Shown here in pieces: positions 22,741 through 35,214 of a DNA stretch of 64,000 nt; position 1 is the stretch's first letter, and each line of letters starts with the position of its first letter. The stretch is from Saccopteryx bilineata. Lineage: Eukaryota; Chordata; Mammalia; Chiroptera; Emballonuridae. Under the pieces are notes generated by a model. The model worked only from the letters and a program-made list of their open reading frames with translations. It searched no databases and was not told the origin of the DNA. Where the stretch lies: positions 129,276,239-129,340,238 of the forward strand of contig NC_089493.1 of the NCBI RefSeq assembly GCF_036850765.1, in the 5' to 3' direction. The translations under genes and the position numbers were made by a program.

Positions 22741-23454
22741 AAGAAAAGGAAGAGAGGGGAATTCTAGAAGCAGAAAGTGTTTCAAGAAAGAGATTAAATG
22801 GATCGGGGAGAGAGTGAAAAGGTGTATGACGCAGGAGAGGGGGAGAATGGCTGGAATGATGCCCTTGAGTGGGTGAAAAGAGGGCCAGCCTCAACAGGGG
22901 ACCATCCTTCATGCACTGCACCAGGGGACCCCGCAGAGCCCACGGGCCCCGACATTCTACCTCCCTCCCATCTCTGGCCTTCTCAAGGGTGGCTTTCTCC
23001 TTCTGTCTCTGCCATACGACCCCTTTCCTGGTCTCAGTTCCACAAGGTGCACTTACCAGAGCAATCAGATCAAGGTCTTTTCAAGTGTGTACTATCTTAG
23101 AGGAGTGCAAGACCTCGGCCTGACCCTGAGGCTATTCATTTGTCAAATTCTTACTATCTTTCAAGCTCAGCTACAAGCTCATCTCCTTTGGGCACCCTTC
23201 CCTGACCTCCACAGCCCCAGCCTACACTGCGTCCCCTGCTACCTCTTACCCCACCCCCACTTTCTCCTCCAACTCCAAGACTGGCATTGAGGAGCATCAT
23301 CATAGACCCAGAGTAGAATGAGTGTGGAAGCCCTCCTCAGCTGCATTTCCAGTTACCACCAGTGGGGGGCGAAGGGTAACAAGTACCTATGCTAAACTTG
23401 GGGAGAACTTGAAAAGAAGCGGGGGGAAAGTGTCTATTCAGTTCTCTGCCCATC
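22741..23454. other. No gene recognised; unique-looking
   Basis: Moderate-GC sequence. Open frames at 22798-23123 have no homology I recognise and no splice framing. Confidence 0.35.
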
Positions 23455-23620
23455 AACATTTTTTAAAATTTATTGACTTCAGTGAAATAGAAAGGGAGAA
23501 GGAAAGAGAGAGACAGGACTATTGACCTGTTCCTGTATGTGTTCTGACCGGGGATCCAACTGGCAATAACCTTGTGCTTTGTGACGATGCTCTAACCAAC
23601 CAAGCTATCCATCCAGGGTG
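23455..23620 (-). mobile_element. Old tRNA-type SINE
   Basis: A diverged minus-strand element (ctgttcctgtatgtgttctgaccggggatc), flanked by CTCTGCCCAT at about 23442 and 23621. Confidence 0.65.
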
Positions 23621-23636
23621 CTCTGCCCATTTTTTT

Positions 23637-24580
23637 AACTGAATTATTTTCATTTTTTGTTTTTGTTTTGGTGTTAAGTTGTATGAGTTTCTGCTATAGT
23701 TTGAATTTTACCCCCTCATAGGCTGTATCATTGCTGAATAGCTTCTCCCATTTGGTAGGTTGTTGATGGTTTTCTTAGCTGTGTAAAAATTTTTTAGTTT
23801 GATGCAATCTTGTTTGTTTATTTTTTCTTTTGTTTCTCCTGCTTGAGGATACATATAAAAAATGTGTGTGTGTGTGTGTGTGTGTGTGTATGAGCAATGT
23901 TTCAGAGTTTGCTGCCTATGTTTTCTTCTAGGACTTTTATGGTTTCAAGTGTTACATTTAAGTCTTTAACCCATTTTGAGTTTACTCTTGTGTATGGTCT
24001 AAGAAGGTGGTCCAGTTTCATTCTTTAGCATATATCTGTATAGTTTTTCTGATATCATTTATTGAAGAGACTGTCTTTACCCCATTATATAGTCTTGCCT
24101 TCTTTGTCATAAATTAATTGACCATTATTACACAGCCATAAAAAGGAATGAAATCTTGCCATTTTTGACTACATGAATGGACTTAGAGGGTATTATGCTA
24201 AGTGAAATAAGTTAGACAGAGGAAAACAAATACCATATAATTTAACCTACATGTGAAATCTAAAGAATAAAATAAATGAACAAATAAAACAGAAATAGAC
24301 TCATAGATACAAAAAACAAATTGACAGTTGCCAGATGGGATGGGGCTGAAGAAAGTGAAGGGACTGAGAAGTACAAATTGCCAGTCATAAAAACAGTCAT
24401 GGGGTGTAAAGTCCAGCATAGGGAATGTAGTCAGTAGGATTGTAGTAACTTAACTGTGTGTGGTGTCTGATGGGTACTAACTTTGTAAGTTATATAAATG
24501 TCGATTCACTGTGCTGTACACCAGAAACTAATATAATATTGTATAACAGCTGTAATTTACATTTTTTAAAATTAAAAAAG
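23637..24580. mobile_element. LINE-1 with inverted 5' segment
   Basis: 23637-24125 is L1 ORF2 sequence in minus orientation, and 24126-24580 is an L1 3' end in plus orientation ending in an A-rich tail (AAAATTAAAAAAG). The head-to-head arrangement is the usual product of twin priming. A (TG)n tract lies at 23863-23889. Confidence 0.7.
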
Positions 24581-25425
24581 AAGGAGCAGGGAATTTGGAG
24601 GCTACTTGTTAGTCCCTTCCTATCTTTGCAGGCTTCTTGTCCATGGCATCAACTGCTCCACTAGTCCTGCTTGCTACGGGGTAGAGGGGGAAGTCCTTCC
24701 ACTGCGCTCAGTGAGAAAGAGCTGATGGCTCAGCTGGCTACAGAGGAGACAGGGGAGAGAGTTGGGGGGATGACTCTTAGAGTAAGAGGAGGCAGAGGCC
24801 CAGAACAGCTGACCCATTTCCCCTGGGCATATGGCCACTTGGCAGGCTGGGACATCCTGGTTTCTAGCCTACTGTACTGACTGCACCTTGCTCCTGCCAG
24901 ACAGGGTTAAGGCATTCACTCCTGAGTTCAAGTTTTCTCAACACGGGAGGGATGAGGGACATGGGGTGGTGGTGGTGGTGAGAGAGTGGGAGTGGGGAAC
25001 CCGGAGGAGAATAAGCCAGGGTTTCTCCCCTGAGGGAGCTCTCAAAATACCTGGGGAGACATGACACGGGACAGGCAGAGAACACTGGGCAGCACAAGTC
25101 AGGACAGTGCCAGGGTTGAGGCTGGCACGTGTGCCCAAAGACTTGGGGACATAAGTGGACTGGTCCAGTTTTAGAGCACCCCTTTCCCCTGAGAGGAGAG
25201 GAGCTGGCCTGTGTGAATGTTTACAGAGGGATGGAGAGGGGTCATGTTTCAACAGCAATGCTAACCCCCAGACAGGATGAAGGGCTGATTGGAGAATTGC
25301 TTGGTGACTGAGGTCATTTCTCAAAAGTGGCCACACGTTTTCCTGAGTGGGTGAAGTCATTGCTGCTCCTAAAGTCCTGTTTTGAAATGCAAAGGTTTCC
25401 TGGGAGAGTCTGTTGTTTTCTTTTT
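24581..25425. other. No gene recognised
   Basis: Unique-looking sequence with a short (TGG)n at 24964-24980. No supported exon. Confidence 0.35.
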
Positions 25426-25812
25426 TTTTTTTTTTTAATATTTTGTTTTTTTGTATTTTTCTGAAGTTGGAAACGGGGAGGCAGTCAGACAGAATCCCGC
25501 ATGCACCCAACCGGGATCCACCCAGCACACCCACCAGGGGGTGATGCTCTGCCCATCTGGGGCATTGCTCTGTTGCAACCAGAGCCATTCTAGCGCCTGA
25601 GGCAGAGGCCACAGAGCCATCTTCAGCGCCTGGGCCAACTTTACTTCAATGGAGCCTTGGCTGCGGGAGGGGAAGAGAGAGACAGAGAGGAAGGAGAGGG
25701 GGAGGGGTGGAGAAGCAGGTGGGCGCTTCTCCTGTGTGCCCTGGCCGGGAATCGAACCCGGGACTCCTGCACGCCAGGCCAACGCTCTACCACTGAGCAA
25801 ACTGGTCAGGGC
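25426..25812 (-). mobile_element. SINE-A
   Basis: Minus-strand copy. Flanks CTGTTGTTTTCTTTTT at about 25410 and 25813. Confidence 0.92.
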
Positions 25813-26906
25813 CTGTTGTTTTCTTTTTAACTCCATCCCAACTGTCCTGTTGGGAGCACCATCCTTACCCTCCAGCAGCAGGATGCAGACTCAGAGATGG
25901 TGAGTTGTTCCCCAGTGAGCCTCTGTGGAGGCCTCTCCCTTATAGAAGGCTGCTCCTGTTATATTGCCAGCCAGAGGCTTCCAGCTACACATGTACTTGG
26001 ATCTGGACACCTGAAGTCTATTCCACACTCAAGCGCTGGGAATAAGAAACTAGAAAACAGGAACCTTCAGCCGTCCCTATGTACCCAGTCAACCTTATAC
26101 TAGGTCTGGTCATTGGAAAGAATCGCGATTGCCTGAGACAGTACAGGATAGATGGATGACTCCAGATGGCAGCCTGGTGAGCCCCAAGTGAGCGGGAAGG
26201 GTGGGGGAGGGCTCTGCCAAGATGTCAAGGACTTGAGACCTGAAAATGCAAACATCTCAAAAGGTAGTGTGCAGCAACCAGCCTGAGCTAGGGAGGCCAA
26301 TGCCAAGATATTGATGTTACAGGAATCCTTGGAAAAAAAAAAAAAAGGCCACATAGGGCCTTCATCCCCCCACCAATGTCAAGAATCCATTTTTTTTTTC
26401 TTGTGGAAACATAGATTTTGAGTGTCATCAGCAGGCTAGGCATGCTGATCCTGGGAGCTGCATTCTGAAAGATGGGCTGCCTAGCTGCCCCAGACAGCAC
26501 ACACATCTTCAGAGCCCCACTCCAATGCTGGGCTCTGGAGCCCCGTTTGCTTGATTGAAGTGTTTTCACTCAATGAGGGGGGACACTTGTCCTTTGATAT
26601 GTCAGAGCCAGCAAAAGGAAGTTGAATCTCACCATGAATTCACACTTTTTGTGCTGGGGAAAGTAATAAGGGTCAGACCCCCACATCTGCCATTCCTTTG
26701 CCAGAATAATGGTCTGACATTTCTTACAGGTAGCCCGGTAAGGACAAGACTGTCAAAGGTCATCATTCCATCCTTGTCAGTCTTGAGTGAGCAACAGTAA
26801 CTGGGGGTCCAGGCCAAGGGTTGGGTTGGCAGCTCCACATGCCAGCTAAACCTGCTCCTTTTTTAAAAAAGAAAATTAATTTTGTTAAAGTATACATTAA
26901 AAAGCT
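25813..26906. other. No gene recognised
   Basis: Unique-looking sequence with short poly(A)/poly(T) runs near 26330 and 26390. No supported exon or repeat. Confidence 0.35.
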
Positions 26907-27106
26907 CGACCTGTGATGGTGCAGTGGATGCAGCATAGAACTGGAATGCTGAGGTCGCAGGTTTAAGGCCTGGGTCTTGCCCAGTCAGGGCACATATGAG
27001 AAGCAACTACTATGAAGTAATGCTTTCTGCTTCCCCTCTTCTCTCTTTCTTTCTCCTCTCTCTAAAATCAATCAATAAAAAAATATATAAATACATAAAA
27101 ATTTAC
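26907..27106 (+). mobile_element. SINE-B, diverged
   Basis: Head cgacctgtgatggtgcagtgg and tail aatcaatcaataaaaaaat. No clean flanking duplication. Confidence 0.75.
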
Positions 27107-27118
27107 TATCTTAACCTT

Positions 27119-27340
27119 TTTTCTTGAGAGAGAGAGAGAGAGGAGAGGGGAAGGAGAGAGAGAAAAAAGCATCAACTTGTTGTTCTACTTAGTTGTGCAC
27201 TCATTGATTGCTTCTCATATGTACCCTGACTGGAACTCGAACTGGTGACCACAGGATCATGTTGGTGAACCCGGGATTGAGCCAGTAACCTTGGCACTCT
27301 GGGTTGACTCTCTCCATCCACTGCTCCACCAGCCAGGGCC
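27119..27340 (-). mobile_element. Old tRNA-type SINE
   Basis: A (GA)n tract and degraded body, ending CCACCAGCCAGGGCC on the plus strand. Flanks TATCTTAACC and CATCTTAACC. Confidence 0.72.
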
Positions 27341-27945
27341 ATCTTAACCATTTTTAAGTGCACACTCAGTAGTGTTAAGTACTTTTACATCGTTATGCAA
27401 CCAATTTCCAGAATACTTTTCATCTTAGAAAACGGACCTACTGTTCCCATGAAACAGCAGCTCTGTACTTCTCTCTTCCTCCCCTTCTCCCCCAGGCCGC
27501 TGGCCACCACTGTTCCACCTTCTGTCTCCATGGATGAGACTATCCCAGACACATCATATAAGTGGAATCACAGAGTACTTGTCTTTTTATGACTGGCTTA
27601 GTTCACTTAGCATAATGTCCCCTAGGTTCATCCATTTTGTAGTCTGTGCTGGAATTTCCTTCCTTTCTAAGACTGATACTCTATTGTATGTATATACCAT
27701 GTTTTGTTAATCCACTCATCCATTGGCAGATGCTTGGGTTGTTCCCACCTTTCGGATATTGTGAATAATGCTGATATGGATGTGGGTGTACCATACATCT
27801 TTAAGATCCTGCCTTCAATTTTTTGGGGTACACATCCAGAAGTGGAACTGTTGAATCCTATGATAATTCTATTTTTAATTTTTCGAGGAACCACCCTGTT
27901 GTTTTCCAAAGTGTAAGCCTTCCCCAAAGCCCCAACCAGAAAGCT
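27341..27945 (-). mobile_element. Old LINE-1 3' fragment
   Basis: Minus-strand L1 3' end (cttagcataatgtcccctaggttcatcc, ccactcatccattggcagatgcttgg). Confidence 0.7.
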
Positions 27946-28716
27946 GCATTCTCATCTCATGGGCCACATTGGGTCATGTGACCACCTCTGGCTGCAAAGG
28001 AGTCTGAGAAAGGATGTATTTTCAATAAGGCATGGAACACACATTTTTTTAACTGAGGAGATTCCTGTGTGCTGTGACGGTCACTCTTGCTGTGTATGGA
28101 GCTGGGTATCCAAGTTTCAGCTGAGCCTGCTCTGCAGACATGTTGTTTCTCCCCTGGCCCAGTGGTTTGCCCTTTCTGGGGGATCAGCACCCTGTCAAGC
28201 CACTGTTTCCGGGGATGATAGCCAACACTCATTCCATTCCCTCCCAACCCATTCTTCTGAGTAATGTTATCCTAATTGTCTTTTGACTTTTAGCATAACT
28301 TTGCCCCATTCCCCACTATCAGCTGCCCTGTACGGTTCCCATCATCACTGAGCCGTGCCTCCCCTGCCAGACAGCAGTTTTCCAGAACCAGACCGGTGTC
28401 ACTGTAACAGGCACAAAGCCCAGAACTGGCTTTTGGACAAGGGAAGGAAAGGAAGTTCTTCTAGATTAGTTCAAGGGTTCTGCGGCAGGGCTCCTGGCTC
28501 TTTCCGCCAACGGACCCCTCTCCCTGGATGGACACTTCTCCTCAGCTTGTGAGGCTAGGTGGGGGCTACACATCCTGAGGCTGGCAGGGCCAGGCTCAGG
28601 CTGCACCGGACCTGACAGGACAGGGGGGCCGTGTGGATTGGTGAGGAAGCTGATGACCTCAGGCACTGGGCCAGATGGTCTGGACTTCATGCCCCTCTGT
28701 CTGCTCCCAGACCTAG
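27946..28716. other. No gene recognised
   Basis: Unique-looking sequence; open frames are short and unframed by splice sites. The last five bases (28712-28716, CCTAG) are the left target duplication of the next LTR. Confidence 0.35.
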
Positions 28717-29490
28717 TGTTAATCCAAATTCGGAGGGACCCCAATTATGGAAGACAGGAACAATGTCCATCGTTTACACATTAAAGCTTTATTGTCTAGC
28801 TTGGCCAAGCGGCGGGAACTCCGACAGAAATCTGAGGGAGAGCACACCGGCCCTTTGTTCTACTTAGTTTTTAAAGTTTTGTAAGTGGGAAGTACAGAAG
28901 CAGAAATTGTAATTAGGAGCCCCTTACCGCTATTGGTTATAGTCAGATGTCCTTTAACATGATAGGACCACGTTCAATTTGCAAACCATACATAATTTTG
29001 GAGAAAACAAAACTTACAAGTCAACACAATGGTAGAAAGATATCTCTTTACATATTAAAAGGCCTCCCTATATTTTCTAGTGTTCATCGGCCATCTCTCT
29101 GTCCAGAGTCAGACGTATTAACCACATGCATTTACATAAGAGAGGTAGTTTCCGTGGGGACAAATGCCCGCAAATGGCTCATAGTTATAAGAAAAGGTTT
29201 ATTTTGGCTTTTCCCTTCCTGCACCTGGCTAGCCATTCACCCCTTTCCCCACAGGTGTGGTGGAATGCCAGGGAATCCATGCTTTCCTTCCCTTTTCATT
29301 TACAATACAATGGCAAGAGCCATCCTGGTCATGCCAATTACACAGTACAGAGACTATGTCTCACAATTTCTCTGCACACCTTAACCCACATTAATAAAAT
29401 GTTCTCCAAGCCTCCTAAAATATTAATATTAATTCTGTAGCCTTTGGTACTTTACAACACCTGGGGGTGAAATGGCTCAGTGGCTCCTCG
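28717..29490 (-). mobile_element. Solo LTR (family 2)
   Basis: Minus-strand LTR between exact CCTAG duplications (28712-28716 and 29491-29495). The end at 28717 reads TGTTAATCC on the plus strand and the other end closes GGCTCCTCG. The length of 774 bp equals the SINE-free length of the copy at 7557-8675. AATAAAGC (rc of gctttattgt) lies near 28785. No internal region. Confidence 0.88.
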
Positions 29491-29605
29491 CCTAGGAGCA
29501 GTCACACAGTCACAGCTGCCATCAGATGTATATTCAGAAATGCATGTACGCATAGACTCAAATGCTGAGTTGCTCACATGTTCACAAGTACACATACCGA
29601 TGCAC

Positions 29606-29642
29606 TACGAACACCCCCCCCCCCCCCCCCCACACACACACA
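29606..29642 (+). repeat. poly(C)/(CA)n low-complexity tract
   Basis: An uninterrupted C run followed by CACACA. Confidence 0.9.
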
Positions 29643-29649
29643 GAGTTAT

Positions 29650-30010
29650 GTTTGAATTCAGCTCTAAATTCAAGGAGGCAAATTCTGGTTCCTCCACTTT
29701 ATCGTTGGATATCCTCAAGCAAGTTAATCTCTTTGTGTCTTCATGTCTTTATTTGTAAAGATTAGGATGACAATAGCATTTTCTTTGCTGAGTTGTTGTG
29801 ATGATGAAATGAGATAAAAATGGTAAAGAGCTCCGTAGTGAGCCACGTTTTACGCAGACTTCCTAAGCCTCCCTCCCCCTATAGGTCTACTGTGGAAGGC
29901 CTGGCGAAAGCACAATGTTGGGCCTTGGTTTCTCATTTGTAAAACGGGAATAATATTATCCGTCTGATAGGCTGTTGTGAGGATCCAAAAAGGCCCACCA
30001 TGGAAAGATC
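29650..30010 (+). repeat. MIR relics
   Basis: Two MIR-like segments: 29690-29830 (caagcaagttaatctctttgtg, gttgttgtgatgatgaaatgag) and 29925-29985 (gtttctcatttgtaaaacggg). Ancient mammalian SINEs. Confidence 0.65.
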
Positions 30011-30529
30011 CTGGCCCACGGAACCTGCTACACTGGGGCTATTCCTCTCTATAACTGATGAAGAACAAGTCCCAGAACAGGTGCAGGGGGGATGGGCCAA
30101 GGCAGCGTCAGGCCCCCATTTCCTCCCAGCCTGGACGGGTCTCCTGAGGACACAGCCCAAGGCCCCGGGGGTAGGAGCTGCTCCTGCTGTCGCAGCAGCC
30201 TGGGCTGGCCAGAGCCTGGTGTGTGGCTGGGGGCAGGGTTGGCCAGGGGGCCGTGGGTGGAAGGAAAAGAAGGAAACCAGCTCAGTGGAAATTACCCTGT
30301 GGTTGGCTCGGGCGCCCACAACGCTGTATTTATAGAGCAGATCCTAATGCCTCGCAGTCGGGTTAACCCTTTCTGGGCTGCGGTACCAGCCTGGTGCCGA
30401 GTGGACAACAGGCCTGGAGTCGGACAGAGGGATCTGAGCTCCTGCTGTGCCACCAGCAGCTGGTGAGGGAGGGATGGGAGATGGGGGTCAGGGACTGGTC
30501 ACCTCTCCCCCTCGCAGAAAACGGACTTT

Positions 30530-31250
30530 GGATCCTGGGAGTGTGGCAGCGGTCAGCCCCACGCCCCCTGCTGGTGGCGCCAGGTCTCCCCGCGCCGGGT
30601 GGACAGGGCTCAGGGCGGGTCCAGGCTCCGTGGCTGCCCCGCAGGCAGGCTCAGGCCTTGGTCCCAAACCGCCGCCAAAGGGCCAATCCGGGCTCTAGGC
30701 GCATCGCCGCCTTTCCGGGCCGGGCTTCCTCCAGCCGCCCCGCCCTCCGAGGCTCAGACCGCCCCGACCCTCCTTTGGGTCTGGTCTCGCGGTGGCGGTC
30801 ACTGCGCAGTTCTGCCGAGCCCCGGATCCCGCGCGTGGGCGCGGCGCAGTGAGTGCTTGCGTGGCGCAGGCTCGCGCGGCCTTTGTCTGCGGCCCACGCC
30901 GGCCGCAGCGCCGCTAGAGTGGGCAGGGGGCGACACAGTCCCGCAGGGCGTCCCCACCGGGCCTTCCCCGCGGACCCGGGCTGGCCTTACGCGCGGCGAG
31001 CACGGGAGCCCGCGGCACCCCGACCCACGGGCCAGAGGCAGCGGGGGCTGTGGGATTTAACCCGCCTCCGGCCCGGGGCTGGGGACCGGGGCACCGGACG
31101 CTGCGGGAGCAGGCTGAGAGCGCGGCGGTGGTGATCCAGGTCGCGGGGTGCAGGGACAGTGTGGCATATCTGTTGGCGATTCTGAAACGCTTAGCCGGCT
31201 AGCTGGAGCCGGGAGGGGAGCAGCGTCAAGCGTCCCGCGCGGAGCACACA
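30530..31250 (+). promoter_or_regulatory. CpG island, candidate promoter/first exon
   Basis: The only stretch of the window, apart from the CPNE2 5'UTR, with sustained high GC and dense CpG. It contains GC boxes (gggcggg near 30613, ccccgccctcc near 30738) and a CCAAT box (gggccaatccggg near 30678). A donor-like GCA|GTGAGT occurs near 30848. A TATA-like tatttatag lies upstream near 30328. No coding frame here is convincing. The strand is inferred from the candidate exon at 49930-50050. The gene is not recognised. Confidence 0.6.
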
Positions 31251-31865
31251 CTGATCACGAGCTTTGAGGAGGGGGAGCTGCCTGGGGGTTGTGGGGGAAA
31301 GGTCAAGAGCTTTGGGTCCACTGTGCTCAGGCTTGAAGGGTGGAGTGGATGATGGGAACACTTCTACAGGCAGCGGTGGACTTGATGGGGACAGACTTTG
31401 AGAACAAGCAGGGACAGCTGGCCTGGACTAAGGAGTGAATAGGTGTTGGGGGCGGGGAGGAGACAGAGGGATGCCAAAGGATAGGAAACCCCAGGGGTGA
31501 AGTGGTTTGGGCTGGGGAAGTCTCTGGGGGATGGTGGGTGAGGTCAGGTGGAGACAGAAGGGGGGGCCAGGGGGCCAAAGGGAAGTTGGGGACCAGGGTG
31601 GGGGTGCACTAGAGGGAAGAGGATTGAGTCCCAGGTCCCAAGGCTGTTCAGCCAACAAATGGACAGGCCTAAGGCAGTGAACTGCAAGAAAAGGGAATTT
31701 TTATTTTGGAGGGCAAGCTGCCCTCATAAGAAGTGTGTGATGGGTGCCTCAGCGATGGGATGTTACCGAAAGGAAACATCAAACAAAAAAAATTGAGGAG
31801 TGAGGACGGTTAGTTTAGACCTAAATTAGAAAAACTACTTCAAATGGGATGTGGATAATTGTAAA
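31251..31865. other. No gene recognised; G-rich
   Basis: The G-rich downstream shoulder of the CpG island. No exon that I can support. Confidence 0.35.
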
Positions 31866-32561
31866 TGTTGGAATCCATGGGAGTCTGAAAGACCAGAGTC
31901 ACAGGCTTTATTGAAAGGAAGAAAGGAACCCTGCCGGGCACTTCTCCCAGGGAGAAGAGCACCAGTGACAGACTAGGGGCGAGTTATATAGTGTTTGGGA
32001 GAGCCTGAGGGGATACTGAGGCAAAAGTCCTGGTATGTCCGGAGCCCCTCCTTGGGGCGGGTTGTCAGCTTTTTTGTGTGTGTTTTTTTTTCATTTTTCT
32101 GAAGCTGGAAACAGGGAGAGACAGTCAGACTCCTGCATGCACCCGACCGGGATCCACCCGGCACGCCCACCAGGGGCGATGCTCTGCCCATCCTGGGCGT
32201 CGCCATGTTGCGACCAGAGCCACTCTAGCACCTGAGGCAGAGGCCACAGAGCCATCCCCAGCGCCCGGGCCGTCCTTGCTCCAATGGAGCCTTGGCTTCG
32301 GGAGGGGAAGAGAGAGACAGAGAGGAAAGCGCGGCGGAGGGGTGGAGAAGCAAATGGGCGCTTCTCCTGTGTGCCCTGGCCGGGAATCGAACCCGGGTCC
32401 TCCGCACGCTAGGCCGATGCTCTACCGCTGAGCCAACCGGCCAGGGCCGGGTTGTCAACTTTTTGGAATTCCTTTGTTTCAGGGGCGATAGTCCAGTAAG
32501 GGTGAGGTCTGACAGATAAGCGGAACAGCAAGAGGGCAGTTTGGAATTCGTGTATCTATCA
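31866..32561 (-). mobile_element. Solo LTR, third class I family, with SINE-A
   Basis: The minus-strand LTR starts TGATAGATACACG (at 32561) and ends GGATTCCAACA (at 31866). Exact GTAAA duplications lie at 31861-31865 and 32562-32566. On the minus strand a TATA-like CTATATAAC (near 31985-31993) precedes CAATAAAGCC (near 31905-31914), the correct order for R/U5. A SINE-A lies inside at 32077-32447; without it the LTR is about 325 bp. Confidence 0.82.
32077..32447 (-). mobile_element. SINE-A inside LTR
   Basis: Flanks CGGGTTGTCAGCTTTTT and CGGGTTGTCAACTTTTT (about 32058 and 32448). Confidence 0.92.
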
Positions 32562-34249
32562 GTAAATGAGTCTGATTTTGTCATTGAGTGAAGGCCGCAG
32601 GTCCTTTTCTCACAGGCATCCTTAGCAGTTAGCTTCTGCTCGGGAAATAATGAAGCTGTCTGTCTTTTTTTTTTATTTTTTTTTATTTTTTTTTGAAGCT
32701 GTCTGTCTTTAAGAGAGTTCTTTTTTTGATTTGGTCTCCTGATTCCCTCTGGCCTCCCAGAAACACCTAGGAAATCTGACGCTGTGCAGCCTCTTTGCCC
32801 ATTGGGGGCCTGAGCCATAGGTGGGGTGCTTTTGGAGGCTGAGGGGAATTGAAGTCTGCACTTGAAATTGAAGTTGGAACGTGTGGGATGGGTCAGTCTG
32901 ATCTCTGTGACAGGGAAGGGCTGGGAGTCCAGTGGTGGATCCTAGTGCCGTGTCTGGGAATGGGACTGTTTGCGGTGAGTGCATTTCCCTGATATCTGAA
33001 GTTTCCAAGCCTCACCACTGACTCTGCTGTTAACTGTTGCTTGTGGACAGTGCGATCTGACATCAGGACATTCATTTGTCTTCATGACTTCGGGTGAGCA
33101 CTGTAGGCATCAGTTTTTGCCCTCAGGGGTCTTAGGGCAAGGAGGGAACACTGGTAGTGAGCTATTCACTTAGTTGCTTCAGTGATGCTTTTATTGGCCC
33201 CATGATTGATCTCTGGAGTTCTTTTCTTTCTTCAATGACCTCATTGGTAGTTTGTCTTGCCTGCCTGCTCTGAGCTTTTCAGTTTCCTCCAGACTCCTGA
33301 GCTCCCAAGAAACCAGACTGTCCAGCTTGTTAGAGGCAAGCAGCCTGTGTCCACATGAGCCTGGGTATGAGAAGTGGACTGAGCTTGAGGACCGCTTTCC
33401 TTCCTGTCCCGGGGTCCTTTCAGCTCTGCCTGGCATCAGATGGGGGCAGCTTGGCTGGGTGTTTGGGTTGACCAGATGCCTGACATGGGTGCCTGAATGT
33501 TTGTGGGAAAGACAGCTGGAGAAGTGGCGTCCCTTCTGAGGAGGCTGTGTCCTGTGGAAATTCCCCCATCCTCAAACTGTGGCCTTCTCCGGAGTCCTAT
33601 ATCTTCATTCTCTGGGGCAGAATTTGGGTTTCACACGGACCTGGACCATTTGGGGTCAGGGATGCAGTGGGATCATAGAGCCATGTGTCGTGACTCTACA
33701 GCACCCAAAGAAACTCCTGGAAAGCATTTTAGGACATGACAGGCACTTGGCCTGTTGCTGCTAGCAGGTTCTCAGTTAGACATGCAGCAGAGGTTTGGGC
33801 TGGGTAAAGAAAATGACCCACGTTTAGGCAGCCTCTGAGATTATGACTACACAGGGCTTGAGCCTATGGCCCTGAGTCATGGGGTCAGGTGAAGGAGAAG
33901 AAAGGCAGGCAGGATGATGTCACTGCCCATGTGCTTGTCCTCTCAGTGGGTGGCAACTCTCATTGCTATCTTTTTCCCACATCCCCCAGGGCAACAGTGA
34001 CAAGGAGGTCTACCAGCATAAGAGGGAAGGCATAGCCTAGAGACCAAGGGGTGAGGGGACAGGGTGGGCACACATGATCCTTGAGAAATGTCCTTTGGTC
34101 TCCTGGGTTCAGAGTGGAACAAAAGCATCTGGAAGAGGACATGTGCCGTTATGAAACTCTCCCTCACGTGCTGTCCCCAGTGCTGCTCGTCTGCAGGGCG
34201 AGGTTCCAGATGAGAGCATCAGGCTCCCAAGTTTTGGGGGTGGAGCTAT
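32562..34249. other. No gene recognised
   Basis: Unique-looking DNA. 32655-32710 has an imperfect duplication of 'gaagctgtctgtcttt' around a poly(T) run, which may mark a lost short insertion. Open frames at 33252-33764 lack splice framing. Confidence 0.35.
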
Positions 34250-34420
34250 GCTGGATGCTCAATAAGTATTATCCCATGTAATCATAGCAGTCCTATGAGG
34301 AAGGGTATCATTAGCTCTATTGTACAGATGGGGAAACTGAAGCCCAGAAAGGGGAAGTCACATGCCCATAGACACCCAGCTGGAAAACACTGGAGCTAGG
34401 ATGTAGTCAGTCTCCAGGAT
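34250..34420 (-). repeat. MIR relic
   Basis: Contains acagatggggaaactgaagc and acacccagctgg, the reverse of the MIR core. Confidence 0.75.
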
Positions 34421-35214
34421 CTACTCTTTCTGGCACTCTGGCAGCCGACACAGGCTTTTCCTCTTGTTCTGGTACCTGGCAAGATGTGCTAAGGGTCACC
34501 ACAGCAAGGCAGGGAGGACTCACCTGGAGAGCTGGGGAGAGGGTAGGCATCATCTGGTGTCCCCCACCCGGTAGTCCTAGTCCAGTTGGGGCCACTGCTG
34601 AGAATGTCACTCTTCTGCAGGCCTGGTCCTCAGCACACTGTGACCCCAGGAACCACTTCTATGCCCTCTGTTTCTGACCTCCTCCAAACCCCTCAGGCAT
34701 TTAGACATGTGGCCTTTGTGAGGAGTAGGGAGAGCATGTTGGAGAGGAAGCTGCTGGGAGTGGGGGTGAGAAGCATTTTTTCTTGGGAGCCTTGGAGCAG
34801 AGAGACTACTGCTTGGAGGCAGGGTTCCCAAGTTACCCTACAGTCAGCACAGGCTCTGAGGCGCTGAGATGCCCTGGGGAGTCACTGAGATGTGTGCTTG
34901 GGGGAGGCCCTGTACACGGGGGCATGGCAGCAGCAGGGGCCCATGATGCGTGGTGCTGTGACCTGGCTTCCAGAAGGAGGAAGGAGAGAGGACCACTAGG
35001 GGCGAGCTAGACAGAAACAGAGCCAAATTGTGCATGTGCTGCTTTGGAGCTGGGGTACTAGTGGGGTAATAGGTTGAAAGGGAGCCATAGGAAGAATAAT
35101 GGTCCCAGAGACCTGGACTCAAACCTTGACAGAGGGGAGTATTGGCTGCAGAGAGTAGGGTGGGAGGGTAAGGGGAGACTCAGGGCAGGGGGCCCCTGGA
35201 AGCCTTGTCCCCAT
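34421..35214. other. No gene recognised
   Basis: Unique-looking GC-moderate DNA; no supported exon. Confidence 0.35.

Noticed and set aside
30000..31134. Overlapping frames of 80-150 codons in the CpG island
   Set aside because: High GC lowers stop frequency. The peptides are low-complexity Pro/Arg/Gly and no splice-framed exon is evident.
33252..33764. Plus-strand frames of 60-95 codons
   Set aside because: No recognised peptide, no acceptor/donor pair, composition like the surrounding non-coding DNA.
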